Shown: piece by piece, positions 35,425 through 48,035 of the stretch
Layout: each line of letters opens with the position of its first letter
Numbering within the stretch: position 1 is the stretch's first letter
Assembly (NCBI GenBank): GCA_010093515.1
Contig: MU001670.1
Location: forward strand, 1,499,505 to 1,563,504
Length of the DNA stretch: 64,000 nt
Origin: Lineolata rhizophorae
Lineage: Eukaryota > Ascomycota > Dothideomycetes > Lineolatales > Lineolataceae
Reading direction: 5' to 3'
Program-made: the position numbers and the translations under genes
The notes under the pieces: model-generated
Database searches by the model: none
Told to the model about the DNA's origin: nothing
Seen by the model: only the letters and a program-made list of their open reading frames with translations

Positions 35425-36633
35425 GAAGGGTCGCGGTGGCGTGGCGGAATATCGCAGATCGCGAGTCTTGCGAACGGAAGTAGCGGCGGATGATTGAGAA
35501 CGTGTTAGGAGGTGAGTTACTCCTGTTGTGCAAATTAGTATGGCCGGCTACACGTCGTGCGTGGTGTGACTGGAAGTATTGAGGAATTTGGGACATTTTG
35601 CAGTATGCGGCAGTTGAGGGTGCATGTCGAAATTGTTTTGGCAATAAAGTGTGGGGTAGTCAGAAGGTAGGGTGCGTGGGTAGATGAGGTGTGGTTAAAC
35701 GTCGAGCATCGTGGATACGCGCGGCGTACCTTCAGAAAGAATTGCTGCATTGGCAAAGAAAATCCAAGAGAGGATCACGAATAGTAGCAGGTTGGCAATG
35801 CGGCGCAGCGTGTGCGTGAGTGCAGCGCTGCAATTCCCATCTCCCGCATACAAAATGTATTTCCAGGATCCTTAAGGTATATATGTTGTTTAGTTCGACC
35901 ATTCTCTCGACCTCAGTTCCCAGCTGGCCCTTGTGGTCGGCAGCCAGTATTCATACTGGTGGGAACAAGTAGGACTGCAAAAGCGAATCGACCAACCCAA
36001 CTTCCACATCGCTGGGAGGGGGGGCCGTGAGGCTTAAAAGAGTTGCTTCCTCCCAAACGGGTTCGTTTTTTTTGCAATTTTTTTGCCCAAGTCCCCTTCA
36101 TTATTGCAGAAAATGAAGAAATAGGTGGTGATGAAGGCCGTGGTGGTGGAAAAGGAAAGAAGGTTGAGAGTTCGAGCCTCGGTGCGGGCAATATTTTGAT
36201 GTAGGATTTTGGACTTTTTATTTTTTTGGATTTTCCATGGAGATTATTCATTCAAGGTATGGGTCGGCTCACGACGCACTAAATCTAGCAATTCGTAAGT
36301 GGTGCATGGCGTAGAATAGGCTCACCGTCCTTTGATTATGTGGGTGCCTTTCCTACGGGGAACTCTGGGTAGGGCTAAACGTCTTTGCTTCCAGCTAAGT
36401 GCCCTCCGACACTTCAAACCAAGAGTCCCTACTGCTAGACCACTAGGCCTCGCGCTACGCCAGTGAAAATGCGGGGCATACAATTCCTCAATAGTCGAAA
36501 AGCTCTTTAGGCAGATCTGTACGCTTATCTATACGCTCATATTTCGCATGTATACGCTCCCTCTCACTATTGCTGTACCGCAGGGACCTCGCACCCACGA
36601 GGCGACTAACCCCACAAATGCCCCATGGCTTAC
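35425..36633. other. Intergenic region with a possible SINE-like element
   Basis: 3' flanks of the reductase gene and of the minus-strand dehydrogenase gene. No coding frame was recognised. A tRNA-promoter-like segment with a downstream A-rich tract (minus strand, 36214-36466) is listed separately. Confidence 0.55.
36214..36466 (-). repeat. Possible tRNA-derived SINE-like element
   Basis: Read on the minus strand, the segment begins near GGCCTAGTGGTCTAGCAG, which resembles a D-arm/A-box. About 15 nt later comes GGTTTGAAGTG, a degenerate B-box. After about 200 nt of unrecognised body it reaches an A-rich tract (opposite the T-rich run 36214-36228). The A-to-B-box spacing is shorter than in a real tRNA, and I could not find clear target-site duplications. 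It may be chance. Confidence 0.25.
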
Positions 36634-38163
36634 CTACATAACGCTCACAGCCTTGTCCGCGCCGAACTTCCGCCCAACCAGTTCCTCGCTCAAATCCCAC
36701 AGCCGCTTCGCCGCCGCCGGGTCTGACGCGTGCGGCGCTGGCGGCTCGAGCTGGCAGTCGCTCAGGTAGACGCTCTCAGGGTTCGGCTCTAACCACCAGT
36801 TTAGCCAGCCACGGTAAACATTTGTAAAATACAGGGAGAGAGAGCAAGGGCGTCGGCGAGGAGGGAAAAACTTACTGCTGAGGGCCGGATCAAGCGCGGC
36901 GACTAAGATGGTGGCGCCGCCCTGGTCGAGATTTTTCCAGAAGGTGGAGGTGTTGGCAATCGTGGCTTGGCCTTCGGTGTCGAGGTTGCGCGAGAGACTA
37001 GTCTCGATTGCTGGTTCGTGGTCAAAGTCAGCATTTTGACTTCCCAAGTTCTCGGAAGACCTGATGTTCCGCGGACTCGAACGTCTGGGTGGAGAGTCGA
37101 CGACTTACATCCCGGATGCACCGCATACGCCATAACGCCCTCCTTACCCAGCCTCTCCGTTAACTCCACGGCGAATAGCACATTCGCAGTCTTACTCTGC
37201 CCGTACGCAATGAAGCCTGGGTAAAACTCGCCGTCCCGCCCGTTGGTCAAACTGGGCGGTAGACCCTCGGCCCAGCGCTCCTCGGCCGGGATATCCTTAC
37301 CGTCGAAGTTGTAGTCGTGGAACCGAATCGGGCAGAGGCGGTGGCCTTGGCTAGTCACGTTGACGACACGCACGGAGCCCGGCGAGGTGGTGGGAGAGCG
37401 CGCAGTGCGGAGGAGAAGGGGAGTTAGAAGGTTGGTGAGTAAAAAGGGGCCGATGTGGTTAGCGCCGAATTGCAGCTCGATGCCTTCAGGGGTGAATTCG
37501 CGTTTGACGACACAGAGACCTGGGGGAAGAGTGGTGTTAGAAGAAAGAATAGGGATGTTGGTTGGTAAGTTTTGTAATGTCTCATAGGATTTGTCTTTGG
37601 ATATCTTTCGTTTCTTATAATAGACAAATCCTCTTCACTCTCCGACAGCCCTTCTGGGGGCCGCAAATGTGCGGCTCCCATGCAGAATTTCCAGTTCTGA
37701 TTTTGTCTTACCTGCGTTGTTGATCATAATGTCCAGCCTATCCGTCAGGCCGGAAATTTCCTTCGCCGCGCGCTCGACATCCTTCTGGCTTCCAAGATCG
37801 AGCACCAAGATGGACACACGCGCTGTCGACCCAGACTTCTTAACCTGGTCCGCAATCTCCTCGAGCTTGCTCCTAGTACGCGATGCAAGGATGAGGTGCG
37901 CGGGATTCTGGGACGCGAGTGACAGCGTTATGGATTCGCCGAGCGACTGCGGGGATACGCCGACAACAAGGGCTGCAAGAATACAATTAATGTTGGTGAT
38001 GTTCTCGCTTGCATTGGCATTTAAGAGGGGGGCCGTGTAGCTTGTTGAAGGAGTCGCGGCTGACGCAAGGGTCCCTACCAGTCTTGCCTCTGACTTGTTC
38101 CTCGAAGGCCTTAGCAACCTCCATCGCCCCCGTATTCTGGTCAAACTCTGGATGAGACGCCAT
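36634..38163 (-). CDS. Short-chain dehydrogenase/reductase (retinol-dehydrogenase-like)
   Basis: Five exons on the minus strand fit: 38079-38163, 37712-37972, 37109-37519, 36876-37010 and 36634-36788, giving 348 aa with all phases consistent. The Rossmann fold begins ALVVGVSPQSLGE (G33 to G40), a fungal variant of TGxxxGxG. NNAG is at 113-116. The catalytic Ser is in NVTSQGH (about 172) and Tyr/Lys in AYGQSK (Y221, K225). The SQGH to YGQSK spacing, with an insert containing PAEERW, resembles retinol-dehydrogenase/WWOX-like SDRs, which oxidise or reduce alcohol/carbonyl groups with NAD(P). The substrate is unknown. It is divergent from the FAD monooxygenase gene at 39596, which may suggest joint regulation. 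Confidence 0.85.
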
Positions 38164-39595
38164 CTCGGACGATGCGGCTCTGGCAACAACAGTCGATGCG
38201 AACACTACAACAGGATGATAAACTTTTATCAACAGCCAAGAGTAAATGGGTCACCCAAAACGTGCCAAATCACCGCAATGCTGCAGGTCCCAAGTACATA
38301 TTCTATGTACGACCGCACCGGACGCCGCGGCGCGCGAAATACGGGGTATACTTCCAGCCGTCCCCTGAACGATGGGAATCGCCAGCCTCCCCTTCCACCG
38401 CCACCACGGATTATGCTTCCGAAGCCTGGACTGCGTCCCGGGTCTAGCCTCGCACGTGCGACGAACTACCGCCGCGACCACGCACCCCGTCCAGCTCCAG
38501 AAAGACGCCCATTGCCCGCTTTGCACGAGGCTGCAACCAGCTCGGCGCTGCGCAAGCGCGGTCGATGCACTGCGCAGAGACCGGCTCGGCAGTTTGCCCG
38601 TTCATCGCCAGCCCCACATCCGGTCCCTGCAGAGCCCAGCCCAACCCCGCTGCCCCGCCATCTGCTCGGCCTACCCCGCGATTCTAAACGAGCGCCACCG
38701 CCCCGCCCCACGCTGCAGCTTCAACATCCCACCAACCACTGCATACGGCCTCGCAGCCTCCTCCGCCCTCCTTTTCCCTATCGCGGCAATCAGCTCGAAC
38801 ACAGGGGGCCATCCGTCTCGTGGTGTGGCTGGCATGGCTTGCGCAGGTCCTTAGTCGGACGGCGTTCCCGACGCCATGTCTAGAGGCGTGGCTCTTTTCG
38901 CGTGCCGGCGGGAACTAAGAGAAGGCGCACGTTCGGATCGATGCCGCGGCTGGGCGCGGAGGCTAGACGCGCTGTTCCGGACAGATCCTTCTTGCGGTTT
39001 AGTCCGTTCGGCTCCATCAGAGGAAGGGAAACAGGGGGGACCTGCTGCATGTAACGCGTCTATCCGGCGTGCGCTGCTCCGACCCACTCCCATCCTGCGC
39101 AAAGCGATCCATTGTTCCGTCCGGCCACCCCTGTCGATTCTTCGCTCAAGCTCCTTTCGCGTGCGCTTGTCGTCGGCACTTGCTGGGTTAGAGACCGGCA
39201 GCTCGTCCGGGGCCCCCATAGCGGCCGGCTAGGGCCTGCTACGAAGGTACAGTACCCTGCGCTTGCCTGGACCCGAGTCCGTGCGGAGGATGGGGATGCT
39301 TAGGCAGGTGGGTAATAACTGGCAAGGTGGGTAGTCAGATGCTCGTACCACCCGTGAGCCCAGCGGGCGACGCGGATCGATGGGTCCGTCCCCGCTGCTG
39401 CTGGTTGAGGGAGGGTGGCGGGAGACGCGTGCCGGTTATAGGTATTTATCCTCCGCGTCGTTGGAGAGGCGCGTTTGGAGAAAGTATCACTTCGTGTCCT
39501 GCCTGCTCTTGTGGCCTCTCTCGCTTTCTTAGAGTTAAACCTGCTGGTTCTTTCCCGTTGTTGGATTACGAGATACCCGTCTTTCGAGAGCCAAG
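38164..39595. other. Divergent upstream region between the dehydrogenase and FAD monooxygenase genes
   Basis: About 1.4 kb, GC-rich. Overlapping open frames on both strands (around 38100-38880) are Arg/Pro-rich and look non-coding. Presumably it holds the two promoters and leaders; no specific site stands out. Confidence 0.55.
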
Positions 39596-41228
39596 ATGGC
39601 AGCGACGACGAATGGCCACGTGAACGGCGAGAAGTCCAAGACGGGGATTAAGGTTGTTATTGTCGGAGCTGGTAAGTTCCGGATTTTTGGGTTTTGTGAA
39701 TGAGACTTTCAGACTCACGGTGCAATGCGCAGGCTTTGGTGGTTTGACTGCCGCAATTGAATGCCACCGGCAGGGTCACGATGTCGAGATCTACGAGTCC
39801 TTCCCGGAGCTCAAGACTCTGGGCGACAGTGAGTGAAATCGCGAAGTCTGACACATACACACACACACCAAGGACACGCTTCCTGACCTCTTGAAATTTT
39901 ACAATCCGCAGTAATATCCTTCGGCGCCAATGCCGGGCGCATCTTCCACCGGTGGAGCAACGGCGAGATCTCGCGGCGCATGCGGCCACTTTCCATTGAT
40001 CTGACCGACTACGGCTTCCGCATCCACAAGTATACCGGCGAACTCATCACCACGCAGGCGACACCTAAGATGGATCCGGAGGCGCCCGTCTTTAACGGCC
40101 ACCGCGGCGAGCTACACGAGGTCGTGTTCAACTATGCTAGAGACGAGCTCGGCATCCCGATTCACCTAGGCAAGAAGATTCTGAAGTACTTTGAGAACGA
40201 GAAGGAGGCTGGTATTGAACTGGATGATGGGACCAAAGTGCGTTGTTACGTCTCAGCTGCTCGTGGACATTAATTCTGACTCGGAGATAGGTCTCCGCAG
40301 ACGTCGTTCTCGGTGCCGATGGTGTCAGGTCGAAGGCGCGAGAGCTAGTTCTGGGCTATGACGACAAGCCAAAGAGCTCCGGATACGCCGTGTGGAGAGC
40401 ATGGTACGAGCATTAGGCTATTCAGATGGGATTCCTAATCCTAGCTCAGAGTCTAACCTATACGTTTTTCTAGGTTCCCAAACACGGATATGATCAAAGA
40501 CCCGCGCACCAAGGAGTTCTGCGAAAACGGCGACACGTTCAATGGCTGGATCGGCCAGGACGTGCACTTCCTGTTCTCCACCATCAAGGGTGGGAAGGAC
40601 TGCTGCTGGGTGCTTACGCACAGGGTATGCCCTCCTCCCGCTCAACGTTCATCATCTCCGCCATCTCACCAACTAACTCTTCCCTCCATAGGACGAAGCC
40701 GACATCGACGAATCGTGGTCCTTCCCCGGCCACCTGCCGGACGTCTTCAAGGTGCTCAAGGACTGGGACCCTATCTGCACGGCCATCGTGGAAAAGACGC
40801 CCGCACTCGTGGACTGGAAGCTCGTGTACCGCGACCCGCTGCCGACGTGGGTCAGCGCGCACGCGCGCATCTGCCTCGTCGGCGACGCGGCGCACCCGTT
40901 CCTGCCGACATCGGCCCAGGGCGCCACGCAAGCCATGGAGGACGGCGTCACCATGGCTGTGTGCCTGCGGCGCGCCGGCAAGAACAACATCCCCGGCGCG
41001 CTGAAGGCCCACCAGGAAATCAGGTACGATAGGGTCAGGAACGTGCAGAAGACGGGCGAGACCACGAGGGATATGTGGCATAAAGCGGATTGGGATAAGG
41101 TCAAGCAGAATCCGGAGAGCGTGCAGTTCCCGCGCGAAGACTGGATTATGAAGTTCGATGCCGAGAAACACGCTGAGGAGGTGTTTGATGACGTGTTGGC
41201 CAAAGTCTCGGGGGGAAGCAAGTTGTAA
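39596..41228 (+). CDS. FAD-dependent aromatic-type monooxygenase (salicylate-hydroxylase-like), first copy
   Basis: Six exons fit: 39596-39671, 39733-39828, 39912-40237, 40291-40403, 40474-40624 and 40692-41228, giving 432 aa. The class A flavoprotein monooxygenase motifs are present: the dinucleotide fold VVIVGAGFGGLTAA (G24-x-G26-x-x-G29) with Glu at the end of strand 2 (VEIYES), the DG motif LGADGVRSKA (D176-G177), and the GD motif VGDAAHPFLPTSAQGA (G318-D319). The N-terminal MAATTNGHVNG is typical of cytosolic fungal members. Such enzymes use NAD(P)H and O2 to hydroxylate aromatic or related substrates; the substrate cannot be read from the sequence. It is a distant paralogue of the gene at 58563-60239 in the same window. 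Confidence 0.9.
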
Positions 41229-43238
41229 GCGTGGTAGAGGGGTGTCGGAATGGTGGCTCTTCTGCGTGTAGTTTGTCGAATTGTACCTTTTTGTCAGCAC
41301 AGTGTCATCAACTGCAGCTAAAATAGAGCAATGGTGATACAAATCACAGGTAATTCGTAGTTGGGTTTGGAAACTCTTGTAAGCACAAAGTCTTTTCCAC
41401 CTAAACATTCGAGAAACAATTAAATCTTGCCAATTTTGTCAGTAACCACAGCACTTTAAAAGATGGGCGGTATTTGTTCCGACTCGAAATGGACAGAGAC
41501 TAATGTACAATAGCCGAGTAGAAACATCCTCCGATCCATTCATTCTTTGCACCGATTCCTAAGAGATGCCTTCCTAGAACCGAGATATTCCATTTGTAAC
41601 AACCTCACGAGCAAACGCTCCCAATTTGCCATTATTTTGCTTTCGCAGCATATTTCTGACGTCTAGTCATCGAGCCACACCCCTCGTGATTCGCTCATAA
41701 CAGCTTCACGCAAGACCTTTTCGACTTTGTTCCTCTCCCAAGAAGCGTGCCTACAACACCTACGCCAAAAAATTTTTTGTTGTCACGTGCTTCCACTAAA
41801 ATCCTATCGGTGACATTGGTACTCAACGTGTAAGTTCTGGAACCAACTGGAGCATGTCATCCCAATCCGCCACGCTAACTGTGACACATAGAATGTCTTC
41901 TCTTAGCTCTAGCAATGCCCTTCGGTGAACGAGGGGATTGCTGTTGGAGTAGTCACCAATCTGCGATCATAACTATTTACGATTATTTTCGCTAGACCAT
42001 CCTCTGTAGTAAACCTGATTTTATTTGCCTCCCAATGGAGATGTTTCAAGATGCAATCAGGATCGTATGAATATTGCCTGGACAATATCGCATATCATAT
42101 TTGGAAGCCTCTGTTTCTCTCCTTTTGGAAGTTCCTTCCACTATAGGGGTTACAGTGGGTTCCTTTCCAGGCATAAGCTTCAGCAACCATTGCTGCCATG
42201 CTAGTGGTGATCTTAACATCGTTTTTTCCCTACTGAAGTTATTTATAATGCCATTCGTCTACCTCTGTGCTAGATTAGAACTTCAATATTGTGTCGTAAT
42301 TTCTCGGCTACTAGCTACTTTCTAGAATAATAGGCACGTCAGATGATCTACAGGATCGAAAGCTTGCTTCCTCCCTCGACCTATAGCGTATGTTCCTCAT
42401 TCTGAAATTCTATCCGCCCTTGTAGCACAAATACATTTTGCTTGCCTCATATTCGAAGTTCCAGTTTCTTCCCGCTGCTAAGTAACTTCGAATACGAATC
42501 CGCCGTTCCCATCGTCGCGCTCGACGATCCGTATATGTATATGTAGATCTCTCTTCCGTAGCAGGCACTCCTTCCTCCGTCCAACTTCCACCCAACCGAC
42601 TCTCCGTACCCTCCAACAACTCCAAAAACTTCAAAGGGACAGGTTACTGCCCCACGGATCTTTCATCGCCTTTTTTGTTGCGTCTAGAACCTCTGCCCTC
42701 TTTGTGATCCTAGCGCGTGGTGAGTGTTGGCTGAGAATCAAGGCCGGTGCATCTGGAGCCTGGTCGCTGCTATTTGGCGGCTCAAACAGGACTTCATCGG
42801 GTACATCGTAACTGACACCGTTCAGAGTTATAAGCAGCTCAAAGATGTCTGTCGAGCGTCACGTGGCTGCTGCTACTATACATGATATCTGTCAGATTCC
42901 GGTGGAATTCTGGAATGGGTAGGCCAAGTCCATTGACACTGGAAATGGTGCTATCTGAGGCTGCATAAATACACTTGTAGAATCTCTGTCAGGGGTTGGT
43001 AAACTAGGCCCAAATAGGCCACCTAATATTCTGACAATATCTACGACCATGTCTTGTCGATGAACCCGAGTAGTAGCCGTGGTGTATAAAGCTAGTGTTG
43101 TGACAGGTAGCTTTGCTGTAGACAAATTTTTCCATGTTAGGACTAGCGTACCCTAGCCTGTAGCTAACCAACTTGGCCAAAAGACTGGCACAGTATCGCA
43201 CTTCAGTGCGATGCTGCCGGCTAGGAACTATATATACG
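41229..43238. other. A+T-rich intergenic region
   Basis: About 2 kb between two convergent genes, with frequent stops in every frame and composition visibly richer in A+T than the monooxygenase gene to the left. No gene or RNA was recognised. It could be an old repeat-induced-mutation remnant; not demonstrated. Confidence 0.55.
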
Positions 43239-45649
43239 CTAACATTCCAAGACTTCGTGGGTGTTTTGTAGCTCTCTCACGTTCCAATTAAGAAGGGATT
43301 TTACTGTCTCCGGCTTAAACCTCTTAAACCTCTCTACCGCCATGGAAAGACCCTTCTCGGTAATGTCAATTTCTGGCCGGTTCGCTTTCAGAAAATGAAA
43401 AAGAATTGTGTCAAAATAGTATTGAATAAGCCAGTTGTCCCTCCTGCAGGATCTGAGAAACTCGTCTGTAATTTTCCACTCTAAGGACAAGGACCGTGCG
43501 CGCATAAATTTTCGAAAGGCGTATAATAAGTCATGTGTCCCGAAGGTATCTCCAGTGAATCTAAAGATATTCAAGTGGTCAGAGCAATACCGAAGATCTA
43601 TATCTTCGATGAGTAATATTTCCGCGGCGGTCAGAGGCAAATCCTTTAGACTGTGCTGTATACAGGAAAGTGTCAGAGATACTTTTGGCGGGGCGGCCGA
43701 GAGTCTCCAGAAGACCAAACTTAATTTCTGCAGAGATCTACAGTAGTTAGCATCGAAATTTAAGCAATAAAATATGCGGAGCTTGAACCATTTCATGGGT
43801 CAATACTTACGATGGCTTTAGCAAACAGTTATCGGGATCGGCTCCTTGTTGCAACAGAAATTCTACGATCTCAAGGTGCCCAAGCATAGCAGCCTCCTAA
43901 TCTTAAATTAGCTAGGTATAGTAACATTATAATGGATAGATATAGCGCGATTAACATACTAAGAGTAGTGATCTCCCGCCTTTGGAATATTCAAACGGGG
44001 AGGCTAACTTCCGTTGAAACAACATTCGCAATGCTGAAAGATTCTTTGATTTAATGCATTGGAAAGAGTTTGCTGTATATGGCACGATGGTGATAACGCG
44101 TACATGGCGAGTAACGCGTGGTTGAAAGAAATCAGGTATCCAGTGATGTGAGAATTGGGCGACGAATCCAGACTGATCAGTAGTCGAAACGCAAGCGAAT
44201 CGGAACTCGAGTTCTTTCAACTGTCTTTCTGAGTGACTCTGAACGTAGGCGCTTCGGCATTGCACAACCAGTAATCTGGTTTTCGTGCAGTTTATGTATT
44301 GGAACGGGACAAGCCGAGTCCGGACTGATGACTGCGAACGACTGATTTCTGGTTCTGTTGCCATCATGGGATTCGAATGTTTTGAGGAACGTCCCGCGAC
44401 CTGATTGAGTGAAGCGCGCTGCGATCCGTGAACTCCTAATTGGTGCAGTTCCACCTGCAGCGCCGACCGGTAAAGGTTGTTAATTTCTCCTAGGATCCAA
44501 TTTCCATCAGATTGAGATACGTGGATACTTCGGTCTCGAACCATCGTTTGAATAGCCTTTTCAAGCTCTGGCTTCATGCTCCTCAATGGTACGATGATGT
44601 CTTCTAGGCCCTTGCCTTCGACTTGAATATCGTCGGCTCCTGAGTGGGTAAGCGTTAGGGTCGCAACTGAGGACCCTATGGCGTTTAGTTTTTCGAGTAC
44701 TTGTCTTTCAAAACCGCTTTGTTGCTTTGAAATGTTGGAGTCAAATCTGGATAGTTGGTCACACACATTCCGACCTTGGTCTGTGAGCTGATTTGTGACC
44801 CCGGCAATTTCAGAGCGGATGACATCTCCATGTTTCTCCACAGCCTCGGCTATTCCAAGTGAAGCCTGCTCTTGCGCAGACACGGCGACTAGGATATCCT
44901 TGGAAACCTTGAGGTTCTGTTTCCCCAAGTCTTCGGCGGACTTGACGCTCTGGTGTGTCGTTGACGCGGAAGAGCTGATGTCTCGAAGTTCTTGGGCGGC
45001 GGAGGATTGCCCGGAGGTGATGCTTTGGTGTATGCCTTGGATAGCTTGAATAGTAGTCGATCGGGAGGCGGTAACGTTGTCATTGATGCTTTGGAGCTTA
45101 TTTCGTAAGACGACGTTTCCTTGGCTACAATTTTTGATAAGTTTTGATACTGACGGGAGACAACCTACCAATAAAGCTACAGTAAAGGACAAATCATGCT
45201 TACCTGGCATTGCTCTGCAGCAGAGTGATCAGATTGAAATTGTACCCTTGTAACCGGCTACAGGATTCTCGCGTCCTCTGGTCGTCCAACGCTACCCGTA
45301 CGCTCTTAAACGACATCTCGTACCAAGTGTCGCTCGGACAGGGTGCATTGTCCTCAAGATACGTTTTCAACCCTTTGATTTCATCGTCGCAACTCTCGAG
45401 TACTGCCTCAAGTCCCTCTGGGAGAGTCCGGCCATCTTCCGATACGAACGCTGATTGATTGAATGAGTCGGCAAACTGCCTGACATCGCAAATGGTGAGG
45501 TTCAGAATCTCGATGGATTTGGTCAGGCCAGCGACAGCTAGCGGCACATTTCGTGCCTGTTGGAGTAAGTCGTAAAGCTAGACCGCATTGCGGTATACAA
45601 CATCGGCGAGGCCGACGACGGCGAAAGCGTTTGCCGTCGCCGAGGTCAT
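43239..45649 (-). pseudogene. HeLo-like/ankyrin-type protein gene with premature stop
   Basis: The minus-strand model is 45204-45649, 43960-45124, 43811-43896 and 43239-43737 (732 codons including stops, phases consistent). It starts MTSATANAFAVVGLADVVYR, like the helical N-terminal domains (HeLo-like/SesA/PigL_N type) of fungal NLR and incompatibility proteins. Codon 24 is TAG (45578-45580), yet the same frame continues as convincing domain sequence (LYDLLQQARN, then VRQFADSF). The middle (about 150-300) is a Ser/Gln/Ala-rich coiled coil. A short ankyrin unit (AAMLGHLEIVEFLLQQGADP) follows, then a unique C-terminus. No ATG soon after the TAG could rescue the N-terminus. An apparent frame change near 45204 is explained by a normal 79-nt intron. 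A nonsense allele, recoding or assembly error are all possible. Confidence 0.65.
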
Positions 45650-46276
45650 GGCAAAAGCATCTAACGGAGCGCTGGGACTTTTGTCATGAGCCTGGACGAA
45701 GTAATGAGGTTCGGGATAACGCAACGAGAAGAGAGATGGAAGGCTAGGAGAGCAAGATTGAAGAGGGACATGGCACGCCCGGGTCTCGAGACTGTAATAT
45801 AATTTGGGTAGCGATGTAAGAAGAAAGACGGGAGGACGCTAGAAGGGCGAGGTTGAGGCGGGGCACGGCGAGGCTGCAACTTGCGCCGTTCTATTGGTCT
45901 ATCTTCAGTCTGCCTCGGTGGCTTTGCTGGCCGGTGAACCATTTCTGTAAGCCAAGACACGGCTCGAGGAAGCCTTAGCTCCCAGGGAGAAGGTGAGGGT
46001 GACAATGAAAATTCGGAATATGTTAAGTAAAAACGATTGCATTCATTTCTGCATCTCTCGTCACTAAATATTCTCATACCCTTAATCCCGCGCCCGATGC
46101 GCGGGTAGATTACAGACCTTACATAGCAAGTGCGGACGGTCCCCATCCGCACACTGCCGACAAAGAAGATACTGATCCCAAACCTTTGAGAGCGCGTACA
46201 GCGACCCAATCGAACCCTCTTTCTTGGCATTTAACCATTTCAAGTTTGTTTTTCTTCTCTTTTTTTTTTTTTCTTC
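45650..46276. other. Intergenic region, upstream of the HeLo-like gene and 3' of the transporter
   Basis: About 630 bp. No coding frame was recognised. A T/C homopolymer tract lies at about 46255-46276, next to the transporter stop codon, and probably belongs to its 3' UTR. Confidence 0.6.
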
Positions 46277-48035
46277 TTAGGCAATATTTACCATCGTCTC
46301 GGCAGCAGCCTTCTCGTTGCTCCACACGTCCTCCTGGGTGCTCTTGCGCTCCAGGTGCGTCGTGGTGGGCTTGTCGTCGGGGCCGGAGTCGCTCACGTGC
46401 ACGTGGCCGACGCACTGGTACTTGCGGAACTTGCGCGCCGGCAGATGCGCCTCGAACTATTTCGCGCCCCGTTAGCATTTCGTCGCAAAGAACAACAAAA
46501 CAGAAAACACAGGATGAAAAGTGTCTCGCTTACCATCTCGTCGATCTCCTCGAGCGAGCGGCCCTTGACCTCCGGCAGGAAGAAGTAGATCCACACAACT
46601 GTGACCATGCAGCTCGGGAACCAGATGTACCCGTAGCGCGGGCCCCAGTCGAGCGAGTCCGGGTTGATGAAGTAGGGCGCGGTGAAGGTGGCCAGCCAGG
46701 CGCCGAGGAAGCCGAGCGAGGCGGCCATGCCAAAGGTGTAGCTGCGCAGGCGCTGGGAGGGGATCTCGCCACCGGTGAGCCAGGCGTACGTCGACACCAT
46801 ACCGTTGTAGCCAACGATATAGAGTACGCCGAGGCCGACGATGACCTTGCCCGTCGACACGGTGCCCGGCTCCTTGTCGTACACTACGGCGACGATAAGC
46901 TGGCAGAAGCCACAGATGGCCATGCCGATCATGAGGAAGACGCGGCGGCGGCCGACGTGGGTGACGACGGCTTGGTTAATCAGGATCGCCGCCACGCCGA
47001 CGCCGTTCAGGATGCATGAGTTCTCGAACGCGTTGCCCACGTGCGCCATCTCGAAGAAATAGGTACCGTACGCGATCATGAACATGGCGCCCGAGGCGGC
47101 CTGGGTGGAGACGCCCGCCACGGCCACGATGGTCCGCCGCCTGTCGATCGGGTTCCGGAAGCAGTCTAGGAAGCCGACGCCGCGGGCCATGCGCTCCTCA
47201 GCCTCGAGCGCCGCCTTGATCTCGGCCAGCTCGCCGTCGACGGCGTCCTTGTCGGGCCGAAGCCAAAGCAGTGACGCGCGCGCCTTCTCCATAGTGCCGT
47301 GCTGGACGAGCCAACGCGGGGACTCGGGTACGAAAATGATGCCGATGGACATGAGCACGGGGACGATGTAGATGATGCCCAGCGGGATCAGGTACGCCTC
47401 GCGGCCCATGATCTTGGCCGTGAAGTTGTCCACGATGGTGCCGATCAGGCTGCCGAACGAGGTCCAGAACTGGAAGCCGGCCAGAAGGAAGCCGCGGAAG
47501 CGCGCCGGCGACGACTCCTGAATGTACAGCTGCGAGAAGGTCATGAAGTAGCCGTTGGCGAAGCCGAGCAGGAGACGCCCCGAGTAAAGGCCGGCCATGT
47601 TGTCAGTGGTCATCATGACGATGTTGCTGACGATGCAGAGCGCGCTGGCGGCCCAGATGCATTGACGACGGGACAAGATGACAGCGCTGAAACCGGCCGT
47701 CGAGGAGGTGATGAAGGCGCCGAGGGTCATGAGAGAGGAGATGAGTTGTTGACGCTCGTGAGACAGATTCCAGCCCAGAGGAAGAGACGGATCCCGGTGA
47801 CCAAATACCTGAAAGGAAACGTTAATATCAACATCTTTCCGATAAAAATTGCGGTTTTAGCGAGCATCGTGAGAATCATTGAGCGTACCATTAGGAACCC
47901 AGGCATAGCCTGGAGACCACCAATGAGACCAAAATCAAGCCCATACTGGAATGGGCACATGGAAATCATTGTGCATGCCAGAAGGCATTTCCAGTTCTTG
48001 CGGAACGATTCGTTCATCGGTTTCTGTCGCGCCAT
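46277..48035 (-). CDS. MFS transporter, sugar porter family
   Basis: Three exons on the minus strand fit: 47889-48035, 46534-47808 and 46277-46456, all phase 0, giving 533 aa. The sugar-porter signatures are present: GRLLLGFANGYF, the central FVPESPRWLVQHG, and PEVKGRSLEEIDEMF at the end of the last membrane helix. Multiple hydrophobic segments fit 12 transmembrane helices, with both ends in the cytosol. The N-terminus (FRKNWKCLLACTMISMCPFQ then YGLDFGLIGGLQAMPGF) resembles fungal maltose/alpha-glucoside-type and related permeases. Members import sugars, quinate or similar hydroxylated compounds by proton symport at the plasma membrane. The substrate here is not determined. Its place among oxidoreductases makes an aromatic or glycosidic substrate thinkable. 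Confidence 0.9.

Noticed and set aside
45198-45210. Apparent +1 frameshift in the HeLo-like gene, between SNAR and GKHDL
   Set aside because: A canonical GTAAGC donor at 45203 and a TGTAG acceptor at 45125 give an in-phase 79-nt intron, so no frameshift is needed.
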